NCBI GenBank assembly: GCA_028284345.1
Contig: JANQRY010000003.1
Span: 124,001-188,000, forward strand
DNA from: Hyphococcus sp.
Lineage (GTDB): Bacteria; Pseudomonadota; Alphaproteobacteria; Caulobacterales; Parvularculaceae
Direction: 5' to 3'
Length of the DNA: 64,000 bases
The position numbers and the translations under genes are program-made. This document shows positions 1 through 7,849 of this stretch, piece by piece (position 1 is the first letter of the stretch; each line of letters opens with the position of its first letter). The notes under the pieces were generated by a model. It was given only the letters and a program-made list of their open reading frames with translations. It searched no databases and had not been told where the DNA came from.

Positions 1-241
1 GAATATTCAGAACCGTCTGCGGGCCGATAAGGTCGAGCAACACCATTTTCGGATAAACGAGCATCGCCACTTTCGGCTTCGGACCCGGATAGCGTTGGGG
101 CATGCGCATTTTCCCGTCCTTGTCTCTCACATGAGCATGCGCCGACGCCCCCATCGCCGTCGCCGCCAGGGCGCCGGACGTGAGGGCTTGCAAAAGAATG
201 CGTCGTTTATGGTCGATTGCGCTTTTGTCCGCTTTCGTCAC
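1..241 (-). CDS. DJ-1/PfpI family protein, partial (3' end outside window)
   Basis: This reading frame runs off the left edge, so only about 80 N-terminal residues are visible. I start it at GTG 239-241, preceded by GGAG at a suitable distance. The product begins with a signal-like segment containing KRRILL and a hydrophobic stretch ending near AHAH, probably a Tat-type leader. Next comes a beta strand reading KVAMLVYP and then LLDLIGPQ. This matches the first strand and the D-x-x-GP motif of isonitrile-hydratase-like DJ-1/PfpI proteins, and it closely parallels the neighbouring gene at 255-1109. The two genes are separated by only 13 bases and share a strand, so they are likely co-transcribed tandem paralogues. 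The catalytic cysteine would lie outside the window. Family assignment is good; the enzymatic activity is inferred. Confidence 0.75.
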   Translation of the reverse strand, partial: MTKADKSAIDHKRRILLQALTSGALAATAMGASAHAHVRDKDGKMRMPQRYPGPKPKVAMLVYPKMVLLDLIGPQTVLNI

Positions 242-254
242 AATACTTCTCCGT

Positions 255-1109
255 TCAACCAACGCGGCGCGTTGCTATCGAAATCGCACGTTCATTATAT
301 TCCGGCAACATGCTCGCAACCAGGTTCGCGGTTTCCGGCCACGCCTTTTCCGGCACGCCGGAATTAAATTCCGGCTGCGGATCGTATTCGGCAATAAGCT
401 GCAATGTTCTGGCGTAGTCGGGGCCGCGGAAGACGGTGGTCATATGCAACCCGAAATCTATGCCGGCGGTTACGCCCGCCCCCGTCACTCTGTTGCGGTC
501 CTTGACGAGACGTTCGTTGACCGGGGTTGCGCCAAAGGACGGCAGGCACGCATCGCGGACTTTCCAGTGACCCGTGGCGCGGTATCCGTCGAGCAGCCCG
601 GCCGCGCCGAGGATCAACACGCCGGTGCAAATGCTGCCGATGTATTTCGCCGATGGGCCGTGCTTCTGAAGAAAGGAGACATAGCGGTCGTCGTCCATCG
701 CATCGAGCGTGCCAACGCCGCCGCCCGGCATGAACAAAAGATCGACGCCCTTTTCGATCTCCTCGAACGTCGCCGTCGGGACCAGCGTCACATTGCGGTC
801 GCACAATACGGGGTCAGGCGTCGGCGACACGATGTCGACCTTGGCGCCCTTCATTGTCGCGAAGAAATACTGAGGGCCAAGGAGATCGAGCGCCGTCATC
901 CCCGGATACGCTACAAGGGCGATTCGTTCCGATCCTTGAGGCTTGTGCCAATAATCGCCCGAAGGGTCAGGCCGTGGACCGGCCTTCGGGCTTGCAACGC
1001 CGGTCGGACAACTTTCCTCGGCCCGCGCCGCCGTTGAAACGCCGGCGGTCGATGCGCCGGCAAGGGACAATCCAGCAAACGTAACCCTGCGTCGACTTAT
1101 TGAACTCAT
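255..1109 (-). CDS. Tat-exported DJ-1/PfpI protein, isonitrile hydratase-like
   Basis: The protein has 284 residues. It opens with SRRRVTF and a hydrophobic segment to about residue 30, which reads as a twin-arginine leader. The mature part has the DJ-1/PfpI fold pattern: VAYPGMTALDLLGP at residues 67-79, MPGGG at 127-131, and the nucleophile elbow SICTG at 159-163. Asp75, Cys161 and Thr162 are spaced like Asp17, Cys101 and Thr102 of the Pseudomonas isonitrile hydratase InhA. That enzyme hydrates isocyanides to N-substituted formamides, so the same reaction is possible here, although the superfamily is broad and amidase-like members exist. There is no C-terminal AraC-type HTH, so it is not a GlxA regulator. 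It lies first in a leftward pair with a paralogue at the window edge. A regulon-type inverted repeat sits 14 bases upstream of the start. Confidence 0.8.
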   Translation of the reverse strand: MSSISRRRVTFAGLSLAGASTAGVSTAARAEESCPTGVASPKAGPRPDPSGDYWHKPQGSERIALVAYPGMTALDLLGPQYFFATMKGAKVDIVSPTPDPVLCDRNVTLVPTATFEEIEKGVDLLFMPGGGVGTLDAMDDDRYVSFLQKHGPSAKYIGSICTGVLILGAAGLLDGYRATGHWKVRDACLPSFGATPVNERLVKDRNRVTGAGVTAGIDFGLHMTTVFRGPDYARTLQLIAEYDPQPEFNSGVPEKAWPETANLVASMLPEYNERAISIATRRVG

Positions 1110-1122
1110 TTACCGAAACCCT

Positions 1123-1138
1123 TGTTTGTATATGAACA
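1123..1138 (-). promoter_or_regulatory. Inverted-repeat operator upstream of the DJ-1 pair
   Basis: The plus strand reads TGTTTGTATATGAACA, with arms TGTT and AACA around a TATA-like centre. It closely resembles the site at 10996-11013 (TGTTTTGTATATCAAACA on the minus strand). The TATACA inside it on the minus strand could be the -10 box of the 1109 gene, so a bound repressor would block that promoter. The binding protein is inferred to be the local IclR regulator. Confidence 0.45.
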
Positions 1139-1167
1139 GTGCGGCGATCATCGCAAATCGCCGCACT
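1138..1167 (-). terminator. Hairpin between the TonB receptor and the DJ-1 pair
   Basis: AGTGCGGCGA at 1138-1147 and TCGCCGCACT at 1158-1167 form a perfect 10-bp stem with a 10-base loop, 22 bases past the stop of the receptor gene. There is no clear T tract after it on the minus strand, so it may be a weak or Rho-assisted terminator. Confidence 0.5.
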
Positions 1168-1188
1168 GATGCAAGGTGTCAGACGGTA

Positions 1189-3750
1189 TTAGTAACGAAG
1201 TCGTGTCGTAATACCGATCGTTCGCGGCCGAAACGTCGTCTGGGCGATAAAGCCTGTATCGAAGGCGCAGCCCGCGAGCGACAAGTCCGCGTTAAAGGAG
1301 CAGTTTCGACGACCTGTGTTCGTCGCAACCGTCCGGTCGTCCTGTGAGTTCAAGACATTGTCGACAAAGAGGGACACATCCCAAGCCCCGGTGCGGAAGC
1401 CGGCTCGCATCGAGAGGTATTCCGTCGGCTCGGCAATGTAGACATCCGGGGAGAACCCGTTCGTGCCCGAGCCGAAACCACGGGGATAGTCGCCTGTGTA
1501 TTGGAAATCGGCGCGACCGTAAATTTCCAAGCCCGCCGAGACCGGCATCTCGAACTGCGCGCCCAGACGGAAGCTCAGATCAGGCACAGACGCCGCGTCC
1601 CCATCCCGAATGAAAAGGGTTTCAATGCCGCTAACTTGAAGCGTCAGTTCTTCAAAGGTCGCGTCGACGTAGGAGACAGCGCCGTTGAGCGTGACATAGT
1701 CATGGAGTTGAACGACCATTCCGACATCCACGCCTTGCGACGTCATGCTGGCGGCGTTCGCGATAAACGCTGACCGGCAGTTCAGACGGGCGTTAACCTG
1801 CGTGTCCTTCCATTCAACGCGATAGGCGCTCGCATCGATGGACACACGGCCGTCGAACGGCTGAAGCTTCGTACCGATCTCGTAACTCCAGACCGAATCC
1901 GACTCATAGGGAATAGCCGGGATATCGGGGAAGCCTAACGAAGCAAGCTCAGCGTCGCAGGCCGGGCCAATCGGCGCGGGCGCAACGCCGCCGGGACGGT
2001 AGCCGCGCGTCGCCGTTGCGTAGGCCATATTGGCGTCGTCGAAGTAGTATTGCAGACCAGCCTTCGGCGACACCGCCGTTTCATTGATCTCCCCTTCGGT
2101 CAAGCCGAAGCCGTCGGTCGCTACTGTCCGACGAACCGTCGTGCCGAACGTCTCTTCCCGGTAAGCAAACCGAATGTCCGAGAAACGAACCCCGGCGAGA
2201 AGGTTAAGGCGATTGGTAATTCCAACCGTCACATCAGCGAAAAACGCCAACTCTTCTTCTGTCTGCTGGCTTTCCCGCGTGAAGTGCGCCTCGGGAAACG
2301 TATTGATCCCGAATACATCGATGGCGTCGCGGCCCTGGAGCCCCTGGAAAAGCGCATCGAGATTACCCGTCCATTGGCCGAGCGTCGTATTATCGAAGTT
2401 CTGATAGAACACGCCGGCGACAAAATCGATGCGTTCGGCGATATTACCGGTCAGCTGTAATTCCTGCGTGACGCCGCTCCGATCATTTTCAAAAAGGAAC
2501 GGGTTTCGGTAAAGCTCAATCGTTGGAATAAACGGTCGAACGCCAGTGCCGTTGAACGGCCCGAACAGGAAGAGATCCTGGAACGAGTTGTTCTTGTTGC
2601 CCGTCGTCAGATCGTGGGTGTAGGACGTGACCGACTTCAATTGCACGTCGCCAAGATCATAGGTCAGCGTCAGGCTGGGAACCAAAAGCTCCTCGTTTCG
2701 CTCTTCCAAGAGCACGCATTCTTCAACGACGTCCTGGAAGTCCTCGCCGACGTTACAATTGTTGCCTGTTCGGTACGGACCAAAAACGTCGTAAGCAGGA
2801 ACGTCGGCAGCCGGATGCGCTGGCGGAAACGGAAAGAAGGGCGACGTCGAGGGACGCGCCGGAAGCGAATAGCCGTCGACATTCGTCCAGTATTGATCGC
2901 TGTCCTTATAGGTGTTCCGTGAATAGTAGACCGACGGCTTGATGTCGAACCGATCGTTCGCACGATACAGGAAGGCTATCCGGCCCGATATCGCCTGTAC
3001 ATCGTTGGTGTTCTCATCGAGGACGCTGCCGTCGAAGCGCGAAACATGGTCAATGTAGCCGCCCACGCTCCGACCGTAGACGCTGGCCTGAAGACCAAGC
3101 TTGCCGGGAATAATCGGCGCACCGAATGACGCCCCGACTTCATAACTCGGATCGCCGTCTTTCGTGACCGCTCCCTCCGCGAGAGCCCGGATCCGGACAT
3201 CGTCAAGCGACGGCTGTGGCAGAACAAGGCGTATCGTGCCCCCGATTGAGGACCCGCCATATAGCGTGCCCTGCGGGCCGCGAAGCACCTCGACCCGCTC
3301 AAGGTCGAAAAACTGCGGAAAAGCCGTACCGTTTCCCTGGAAAGTGGAACCGTTGGCACGACGCGTGATCGGCACATCGTCGAGGAAGACGCCGACAGTC
3401 GGCGAGCCCGCCCCTGAGGTCAGGCCGCGAATAGTGATGGTTGAGCCGCCCGAGCTGTTCCCGTTTGTCACCGTCAATGACGGATCTACGCGACCCAGTT
3501 CTTCAGCGCTGTCGACGCCGAGGCCAACCATTTCATCACGGCTAACGACTGCGATACTGGCGGGAACGTCTGTAATCGCCGTCTCACGACGGGTCGCCGT
3601 TACGACAATCGTGTCGTCCCGTTCGATCGCATCGCCGCCCTGCTCGTCCTGAGCCTGCGCGGTCGTTGAAATCGCCAATGCGCTAACAGACGCCAGCAGG
3701 AAATAGCTGATACTAGCGCCACTCGATATTTTTTTAGTTTTTTCGGTCAT
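1189..3750 (-). CDS. TonB-dependent outer-membrane receptor
   Basis: The protein has 853 residues when started at ATG 3748-3750, which has GGGAGGGG just upstream; an in-frame start 28 codons earlier lacks such a site. It has a signal peptide ending near AQAQ (residue 34), a TonB-box-like DTIVVTA at 46-52, a plug domain with IRGL, FLDDVP and VEVLRGPQGTLYG motifs, and a long beta-barrel ending in the aromatic residue typical of outer-membrane proteins (final LRY). This type imports bulky organic ligands or siderophores across the outer membrane using TonB energy. It is transcribed alone, downstream of its own promoter with two inverted repeats. Location beside catabolic and transport genes suggests that it takes up the pathway substrate. 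The ligand cannot be read from sequence. Confidence 0.93.
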   Translation of the reverse strand: MTEKTKKISSGASISYFLLASVSALAISTTAQAQDEQGGDAIERDDTIVVTATRRETAITDVPASIAVVSRDEMVGLGVDSAEELGRVDPSLTVTNGNSSGGSTITIRGLTSGAGSPTVGVFLDDVPITRRANGSTFQGNGTAFPQFFDLERVEVLRGPQGTLYGGSSIGGTIRLVLPQPSLDDVRIRALAEGAVTKDGDPSYEVGASFGAPIIPGKLGLQASVYGRSVGGYIDHVSRFDGSVLDENTNDVQAISGRIAFLYRANDRFDIKPSVYYSRNTYKDSDQYWTNVDGYSLPARPSTSPFFPFPPAHPAADVPAYDVFGPYRTGNNCNVGEDFQDVVEECVLLEERNEELLVPSLTLTYDLGDVQLKSVTSYTHDLTTGNKNNSFQDLFLFGPFNGTGVRPFIPTIELYRNPFLFENDRSGVTQELQLTGNIAERIDFVAGVFYQNFDNTTLGQWTGNLDALFQGLQGRDAIDVFGINTFPEAHFTRESQQTEEELAFFADVTVGITNRLNLLAGVRFSDIRFAYREETFGTTVRRTVATDGFGLTEGEINETAVSPKAGLQYYFDDANMAYATATRGYRPGGVAPAPIGPACDAELASLGFPDIPAIPYESDSVWSYEIGTKLQPFDGRVSIDASAYRVEWKDTQVNARLNCRSAFIANAASMTSQGVDVGMVVQLHDYVTLNGAVSYVDATFEELTLQVSGIETLFIRDGDAASVPDLSFRLGAQFEMPVSAGLEIYGRADFQYTGDYPRGFGSGTNGFSPDVYIAEPTEYLSMRAGFRTGAWDVSLFVDNVLNSQDDRTVATNTGRRNCSFNADLSLAGCAFDTGFIAQTTFRPRTIGITTRLRY

Positions 3751-3786
3751 AACCCCTCCCGAATTCAAGCAATAAGTAGAAATTTT

Positions 3787-3816
3787 ACGATAAACGGAGT
3801 TTGTTTTGCTTGTCAA
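3787..3816 (-). promoter_or_regulatory. Sigma-70-like promoter of the TonB receptor
   Basis: On the minus strand a perfect TTGACA (3811-3816) is followed, after 18 bases, by TATCGT (3787-3792). Transcription would start about 30 bases upstream of the receptor start codon. The -35 box lies inside the palindrome at 3806-3820. Confidence 0.5.
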
Positions 3817-3836
3817 GCAACGTTTTGTAGACAAAA
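3806..3836. promoter_or_regulatory. Double inverted repeat over the receptor promoter
   Basis: Two perfect palindromes lie side by side. TTGCTTG-T-CAAGCAA occupies 3806-3820 and covers the -35 box. TTTTGT-AG-ACAAAA occupies 3823-3836. The second matches the GTTTTGTA core seen upstream of other operons in this region. The placement suits repression of the receptor gene. The regulator is inferred. Confidence 0.5.
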
Positions 3837-3905
3837 TTTAGTCGAAAGCACACACGACCGCAGACTCAGCGCGACGTCGCCCGCTCAACCGGCGGCGATG
3901 CCGGC

Positions 3906-5210
3906 CTAAGCCGCAGCGATTTTGCGTTGGGCGAATTTCCGACTTTTAAGCAGGGTGATTGCGCTGATCAGCGCGGCGAACAGAACATACAACGCCGGCG
4001 CCAGCTTGCTGCCGGTCATCGCGATCAGCGACGCAATGATAAAGGGCGCAAAGCCGCCGAAAAGCGTGACGGCGATATTGTACCCCATGGACATGCCCGT
4101 GGTTCGGGTTCTGACCGGAAAGAGATCAGACAAAAAGGCGGGCTGAGAGGAAAAGTAAGCCGTCAGCATCACGCCGAAAATGATTTGTACGGCGAGCAGC
4201 GTCCCCGCCGTCGGCGACGCGACGAGCCAGGCGTAGAGCGGCACCACGAGAACCGCCATGGCCACGGCCGCCGTCAACATGATCGGCGTTCGGCCAATCC
4301 GGTCGCCAAGCGCGCCAAAGGCGGGCGAAAGCGAAAACTGGATGACGCCGACGGCAAGGGTCGCGGTGAATGCAGCCGCCGGCAACATGTCGAGCTCGCG
4401 AACCGCATAGGTTGGAATAAAGAGAATCACATAGGTGGAAACGGTTCCCAACACCGTAATGCCGATGGCGCGCATGAGCGGGCTTAGCTGGGTTGTAAAC
4501 GTTTCCTTGAGCGGCGTCTTGGTGGTGTCGTCGGTGGATTCAGCAATCTGAAATTCCGGGGTTTCCGGCACGCAAAGCCGGATATAGAGCGCAACCGGGC
4601 CGATCAGCATGCCAAAGTAAAACGGCAACCGCCAACCCCAGGCTTCAAGCTCTTCCGGCGTCAAATAGGTGGAAAGCGCAACGCCGCAGCCGGAGGCGAG
4701 TAATGTGGTCAGGCCCTGACTGGCGATCTGCCAGCTGGCGAAAAACCCGCGCTTCTCTTTCGATTGCTCCGCCAGAAACGCGGTGGCGCTGGCGAATTCG
4801 CCGCCGGCGGAGAAGCCCTGGATGAGCCGCGCAAGAACAATGCCGAGCGGCGCAAGAAGCCCGATGCTCTCATAGGTCGGCATGAACGCGATCATGCCCG
4901 TTCCGATCATCATCAGCGTCGCAGCCACGGTCAGCGCTTTCATACGTCCCGCCCGGTCGGCGTATACGCCGAGAAACATGCCGCCCAACGGGCGCATGAG
5001 GAACGAGATCCCGAACGTCGCGAACGTTAAAAGAATAGCGGTCGTCGGGTTATCGGACGGGAAAAACAGCTTTGAGATCGTGACGCTCAAAAAACCGAAT
5101 ATGATGAGGTCAAACCACTCAAGCGCGTTGCCGATCGACGCGACAATGATCGCGCGCGCAGGGTGGATGCGTTTGATTTCAGGCGCCGCCGGCGTTTCTG
5201 TCGTTGTCAT
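3906..5210 (-). CDS. MFS transporter, metabolite:H+ symporter (MHS) type
   Basis: This 434-residue polytopic membrane protein has about 12 hydrophobic segments. The MFS signature GVYADRAGRMKAL follows helix 2, and the repeat GDRIGRTPIML lies in the second half. Length, the opening RAIIVASIGNALEWFDLIIFG and the overall pattern match the KgtP/ProP/ShiA group, which carries dicarboxylates, betaines, shikimate or aromatic acids with protons across the inner membrane. Its start codon is 3 bases from the stop of the M20 peptidase gene, so it is the last gene of the operon starting at 7723. The position suggests import of the substrate or of a deacylated intermediate. Substrate not determined. Confidence 0.88.
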   Translation of the reverse strand: MTTTETPAAPEIKRIHPARAIIVASIGNALEWFDLIIFGFLSVTISKLFFPSDNPTTAILLTFATFGISFLMRPLGGMFLGVYADRAGRMKALTVAATLMMIGTGMIAFMPTYESIGLLAPLGIVLARLIQGFSAGGEFASATAFLAEQSKEKRGFFASWQIASQGLTTLLASGCGVALSTYLTPEELEAWGWRLPFYFGMLIGPVALYIRLCVPETPEFQIAESTDDTTKTPLKETFTTQLSPLMRAIGITVLGTVSTYVILFIPTYAVRELDMLPAAAFTATLAVGVIQFSLSPAFGALGDRIGRTPIMLTAAVAMAVLVVPLYAWLVASPTAGTLLAVQIIFGVMLTAYFSSQPAFLSDLFPVRTRTTGMSMGYNIAVTLFGGFAPFIIASLIAMTGSKLAPALYVLFAALISAITLLKSRKFAQRKIAAA

Positions 5211-5212
5211 TA

Positions 5213-6409
5213 TTAATTACCTGCAGCTTTGCTCAGCAGAGCGTCGATGAACGTTTCACAGCGTCTGAGCTGATCCAGTTCGACAAATTCGTTGGGACGG
5301 TGCGCCTGAACAATGCTGCCCGGTCCGCAAATGATCGAAGGCACGCCAACTTCCTGAAATTGTCCCGCCTCGGTGCCGTAGGCGACCTTCTGAATGCCGT
5401 GGTCTTTGGCGAGCGCGCGAACGAGACGCGTAATTTCAGCGTTTTCATCAGCATCGAGGCCCGGCGCCGACGCAATTGTTTCAAAGGCGATGTTCGCGTC
5501 CGGCGACTCCGCCCGCATGCGCGGCAATATTGTTTCGTTAGCGTAGCGCTGAATTTCCGCGAGAATATCTGTCGCCATTGTTTGCGGAAGATTTCTGAAT
5601 TCAAAATCAAACCGGCATTCTTCCGGCACGACATTAGTCGCCGTCCCGCCCTGCACCATCCCGGTCTGCGCCGTGGAATAGGGCGTGTCGAAATATTCGT
5701 CGAACGGCCCTTCGGCCTTAAATTTGTCCGCAATGTCGCGGATAAAACAGATCAGCCGCGCGGCGTATTCGATGGAGTTCACGCCTTTTTCCGGCAAAGA
5801 ACTGTGCGCCGATTTCCCGTGCACGCTGCATCTGTGGATGTTGATGCCTTTATGGGCGACAACGACTTTCATGTCGGTCGGTTCGCCGACAATGCAGCCG
5901 CGCGGGCGCACGCCCCGGCGCACAAGCTCTTCAAGCATCAGCGGCGCGCCAAGACAGCCGACTTCCTCATCGAAAGAAAAAGCGAAATGGATCGGTTCGT
6001 GCAACGGCGCCGCGACGATGTCGTCGAGTTTCGACAACACAACGGCAATGAAGCCTTTCATGTCGGCCGAACCGCGCCCGTAGAGTTTCCCATCGCGAAT
6101 GACGGCCTTGAACGGATCGCTGTCCCAGTCCTGACCGTCAACCGGCACGACGTCGGTGTGCCCGGACAAAACAACGCCACCGGTCTCGCCGCCATTCCTG
6201 TCCGGAACGGTGGCGAAAAGATTGGCTTTATTTTTGTCGTCGTTAAGCGTCAGCCAGCAATCGACGCCGGCGCCCTTCAAGAGGTCCGCAATATGATGAA
6301 TAAGGTCGAGATTGCTGTTTCGGCTGGTCGTGTCGAAGGAAATCAGTTTCGACAGGATTTCAACGGAACGCATGTCGGACCCGGCCGACGCCACTACCGC
6401 CTCGCTCAT
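5213..6409 (-). CDS. M20-family N-deacylase, ArgE-like
   Basis: This 398-residue enzyme resembles acetylornithine deacetylase/succinyl-diaminopimelate desuccinylase. Metal-site motifs are intact: SGHTDVVPVDGQDW, YGRGSADMKGF, DEEVGC, GEPT and a late GSIVQAHRPNEF histidine. These enzymes use two zinc ions to remove N-acyl or N-formyl groups from amino acids. The genuine arginine-pathway argE normally stands alone, whereas this copy sits between a protocatechuate-dioxygenase-like pair and an MHS transporter in one operon. A catabolic N-deacylase or N-deformylase role is therefore more likely. The start ATG has GGGGAAG upstream. Family certain, substrate inferred. Confidence 0.88.
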   Translation of the reverse strand: MSEAVVASAGSDMRSVEILSKLISFDTTSRNSNLDLIHHIADLLKGAGVDCWLTLNDDKNKANLFATVPDRNGGETGGVVLSGHTDVVPVDGQDWDSDPFKAVIRDGKLYGRGSADMKGFIAVVLSKLDDIVAAPLHEPIHFAFSFDEEVGCLGAPLMLEELVRRGVRPRGCIVGEPTDMKVVVAHKGINIHRCSVHGKSAHSSLPEKGVNSIEYAARLICFIRDIADKFKAEGPFDEYFDTPYSTAQTGMVQGGTATNVVPEECRFDFEFRNLPQTMATDILAEIQRYANETILPRMRAESPDANIAFETIASAPGLDADENAEITRLVRALAKDHGIQKVAYGTEAGQFQEVGVPSIICGPGSIVQAHRPNEFVELDQLRRCETFIDALLSKAAGN

Positions 6410-6435
6410 TTTCTTCCCCTATGTCGACGGCGCAA

Positions 6436-7143
6436 TCACGACTGATCGAACATGGTGGGGCTTCGCCCGCCCACAACAATGTCGAACGTCGCTTTCGTAT
6501 CCACGCCTTCGCGCTCTGACGGCGCGACGGTTATCAGATGGCGTTCCTGCGCTTCGCCAAGAAGCTGAAAACACGGATCTTTTGCGAGGTGCTTGTCTCC
6601 CGCAAAATACATTTGCGTCACCAGACGGGACGACCCTCCAACCAACGAGAAATGCAGGTGGGACGGGCGCCATCGATCAATATCAGGGCGCGCCAGATAC
6701 GGGGCCGGATAGATGGTTCTGAAAAAATACCGCCCGTCGTCGTCGGTGACGGTCCGGCCAAATCCGAGAAAATTATCGTCAAGCGGCTCTCGCGCGGGGT
6801 CGTCCGCGTGGGTGTAGCGGCCCCATTTGTTCGCGCCCCACATTTCGATAAGCAAATTGCGCAAGGGACGGCCGAGACAATCGCGCACGGTCCCTCGCAC
6901 CTCAATGACATCGCCGGCCGCCATCGGCCGTCCGGGCGCGATGCGCGTCAAGTCGTTTTCGCCAATGCGCAACGCCGGAAGCCGTTCGATAAAGGGCGCA
7001 AAGGACGCCCGCGCCGCTTCCGGAATACGCCACAGGCGTTCCTTCGGCGTGCGCAAGGACGACGTTATATCGGTTTCGCCAACTTCCAGCTGGCGGCCCC
7101 GTTGCGCCGCAGGTCGACTGCGCTCGTCTGCCGCTTCACTCAT
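6436..7143 (-). CDS. Intradiol ring-cleavage dioxygenase, PcaH (beta)-like
   Basis: The 235-residue product aligns by motif with the beta subunit of protocatechuate 3,4-dioxygenase. The four Fe(III) ligands are visible: Tyr110 in WGRYTH, Tyr149 in YPAPYL, and His162 and His164 in RPSHLHF. RTIYP and TQMYFAGD also match the family. Such enzymes open catechol-type rings between the two hydroxyls using O2. ATG 7141-7143 lies 6 bases after GAGG and overlaps the upstream gene by 8 bases; an ATG one codon earlier is the alternative. The overlap with the alpha-like partner implies translational coupling into a heteromer. No pcaB, pcaC or pcaD is nearby, so the ring compound need not be protocatechuate itself. 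Confidence 0.85.
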   Translation of the reverse strand: MSEAADERSRPAAQRGRQLEVGETDITSSLRTPKERLWRIPEAARASFAPFIERLPALRIGENDLTRIAPGRPMAAGDVIEVRGTVRDCLGRPLRNLLIEMWGANKWGRYTHADDPAREPLDDNFLGFGRTVTDDDGRYFFRTIYPAPYLARPDIDRWRPSHLHFSLVGGSSRLVTQMYFAGDKHLAKDPCFQLLGEAQERHLITVAPSEREGVDTKATFDIVVGGRSPTMFDQS

Positions 7144-7723
7144 CATAGTCCTCGAAAAACGGCGTTTCTCCATCGCCTCGCATGACAATGTCGAGGGCGT
7201 ATGCGGGCGGTTCGCCGGGCTCGCTTTCAACTTTTTTTGCGATAAGCCGCGAACGCAATTCTTCGGGCAGGCTGCAAAGCAGCGGATCACTTTCATTGGC
7301 GTCCGCGCCTTCAAAGAAAATCTGCGTCGCGACCCGGCTGATGCCGTCGCAAAATATATTCATGGTGACGCAAGGGGCGCGCTGTCCGGAAACGCCAGGC
7401 ATAATCGTGCGCAAGCGGAAACGGCCGTCCGCGGCGTAAATGCGCGTATGGCCGTCGAACCACGCATCCATGGAGTCCCGGTCAGCGGCGTTGGGCGTGC
7501 GCCGCCGTCCGGCCGCGTCCGCTTGCCAGCATTCCACCAGCGCCGGCACAACCGGGTCTTTATTTTCGTCGAGGATGGCGACGCGCAATTCCACCGCATC
7601 GCCTTTCGGCGCGGGCCTGAGCCCCCGCCATTTGGTCAGATCGATCCTTTGCATCCCGACAAATTCCATCGGGAAGTAAGGACCCAGCGTGTCTTCCGCC
7701 GACGGTTTTAGCGGTTTCTGCAT
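7136..7723 (-). CDS. Intradiol dioxygenase, PcaG (alpha)-like
   Basis: This protein of 195 residues is shorter than the beta-like partner and lacks the His-x-His iron pair, as expected for the alpha subunit of protocatechuate 3,4-dioxygenase. It keeps SAEDTLGPYFP near the N-terminus, VECWQADAAGRR, GRFRLRTIMPG and a TQIFFEG strand. Alpha subunits shape the active-site entrance and do not bind iron. I start it at ATG 7721-7723; a TTG five codons upstream is possible but lies inside an operator palindrome. No Shine-Dalgarno is evident, so translation may depend on leader structure. It is the first gene of the operon that continues through the beta subunit, N-deacylase and transporter. Confidence 0.8.
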   Translation of the reverse strand: MQKPLKPSAEDTLGPYFPMEFVGMQRIDLTKWRGLRPAPKGDAVELRVAILDENKDPVVPALVECWQADAAGRRRTPNAADRDSMDAWFDGHTRIYAADGRFRLRTIMPGVSGQRAPCVTMNIFCDGISRVATQIFFEGADANESDPLLCSLPEELRSRLIAKKVESEPGEPPAYALDIVMRGDGETPFFEDYDE

Positions 7724-7734
7724 ATGTTTTCTGT

Positions 7735-7751
7735 ACAAAACGGCGTTTTGT
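7735..7751. promoter_or_regulatory. 17-bp palindrome in the leader of the dioxygenase operon
   Basis: ACAAAACG-G-CGTTTTGT is a perfect inverted repeat with 8-base arms, ending 12 bases before the start codon at 7723. It overlaps two copies of the regulon core in opposite directions: GTTTTGTAAGTCAAC on the plus strand and GTTTTGTACAGAAAAC on the minus strand. It may be an operator or, in RNA, a hairpin close to the start codon. Confidence 0.5.
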
Positions 7752-7789
7752 AAGTCAACTTATCTTTTCCAGCGGTGGTGCCCATCTTG

Positions 7790-7818
7790 AATAAAGGGCC
7801 ATTTAAATTCATGGTCAA
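7790..7818 (-). promoter_or_regulatory. Promoter of the dioxygenase/deacylase/transporter operon
   Basis: On the minus strand TTGACC (7813-7818) and TTTATT (7790-7795) are separated by exactly 17 bases, giving a sigma-70-like promoter. Transcription would begin near 7783, leaving a leader of about 60 bases that includes the palindrome at 7735-7751. Confidence 0.5.
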
Positions 7819-7831
7819 AACGCGATTTGAC
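7814..7831. promoter_or_regulatory. Inverted repeat between the IclR gene and the dioxygenase operon
   Basis: GTCAAA-ACGCGA-TTTGAC is a perfect 6-base inverted repeat with a 6-base spacer. It overlaps the -35 box of the leftward promoter and ends 19 bases before the IclR start codon. A regulator bound here could control both directions, including its own gene. Confidence 0.45.
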
Positions 7832-7849
7832 AGATTGTAGAATTTTTTG

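Noticed and set aside
180-1037. 285-codon open frame on the plus strand
   Set aside because: Antisense to the DJ-1/PfpI gene, whose catalytic motifs are intact.
5213-6409. Biosynthetic argE
   Set aside because: Family motifs fit, but the gene is inside a dioxygenase/transporter operon under a catabolic-type regulator.
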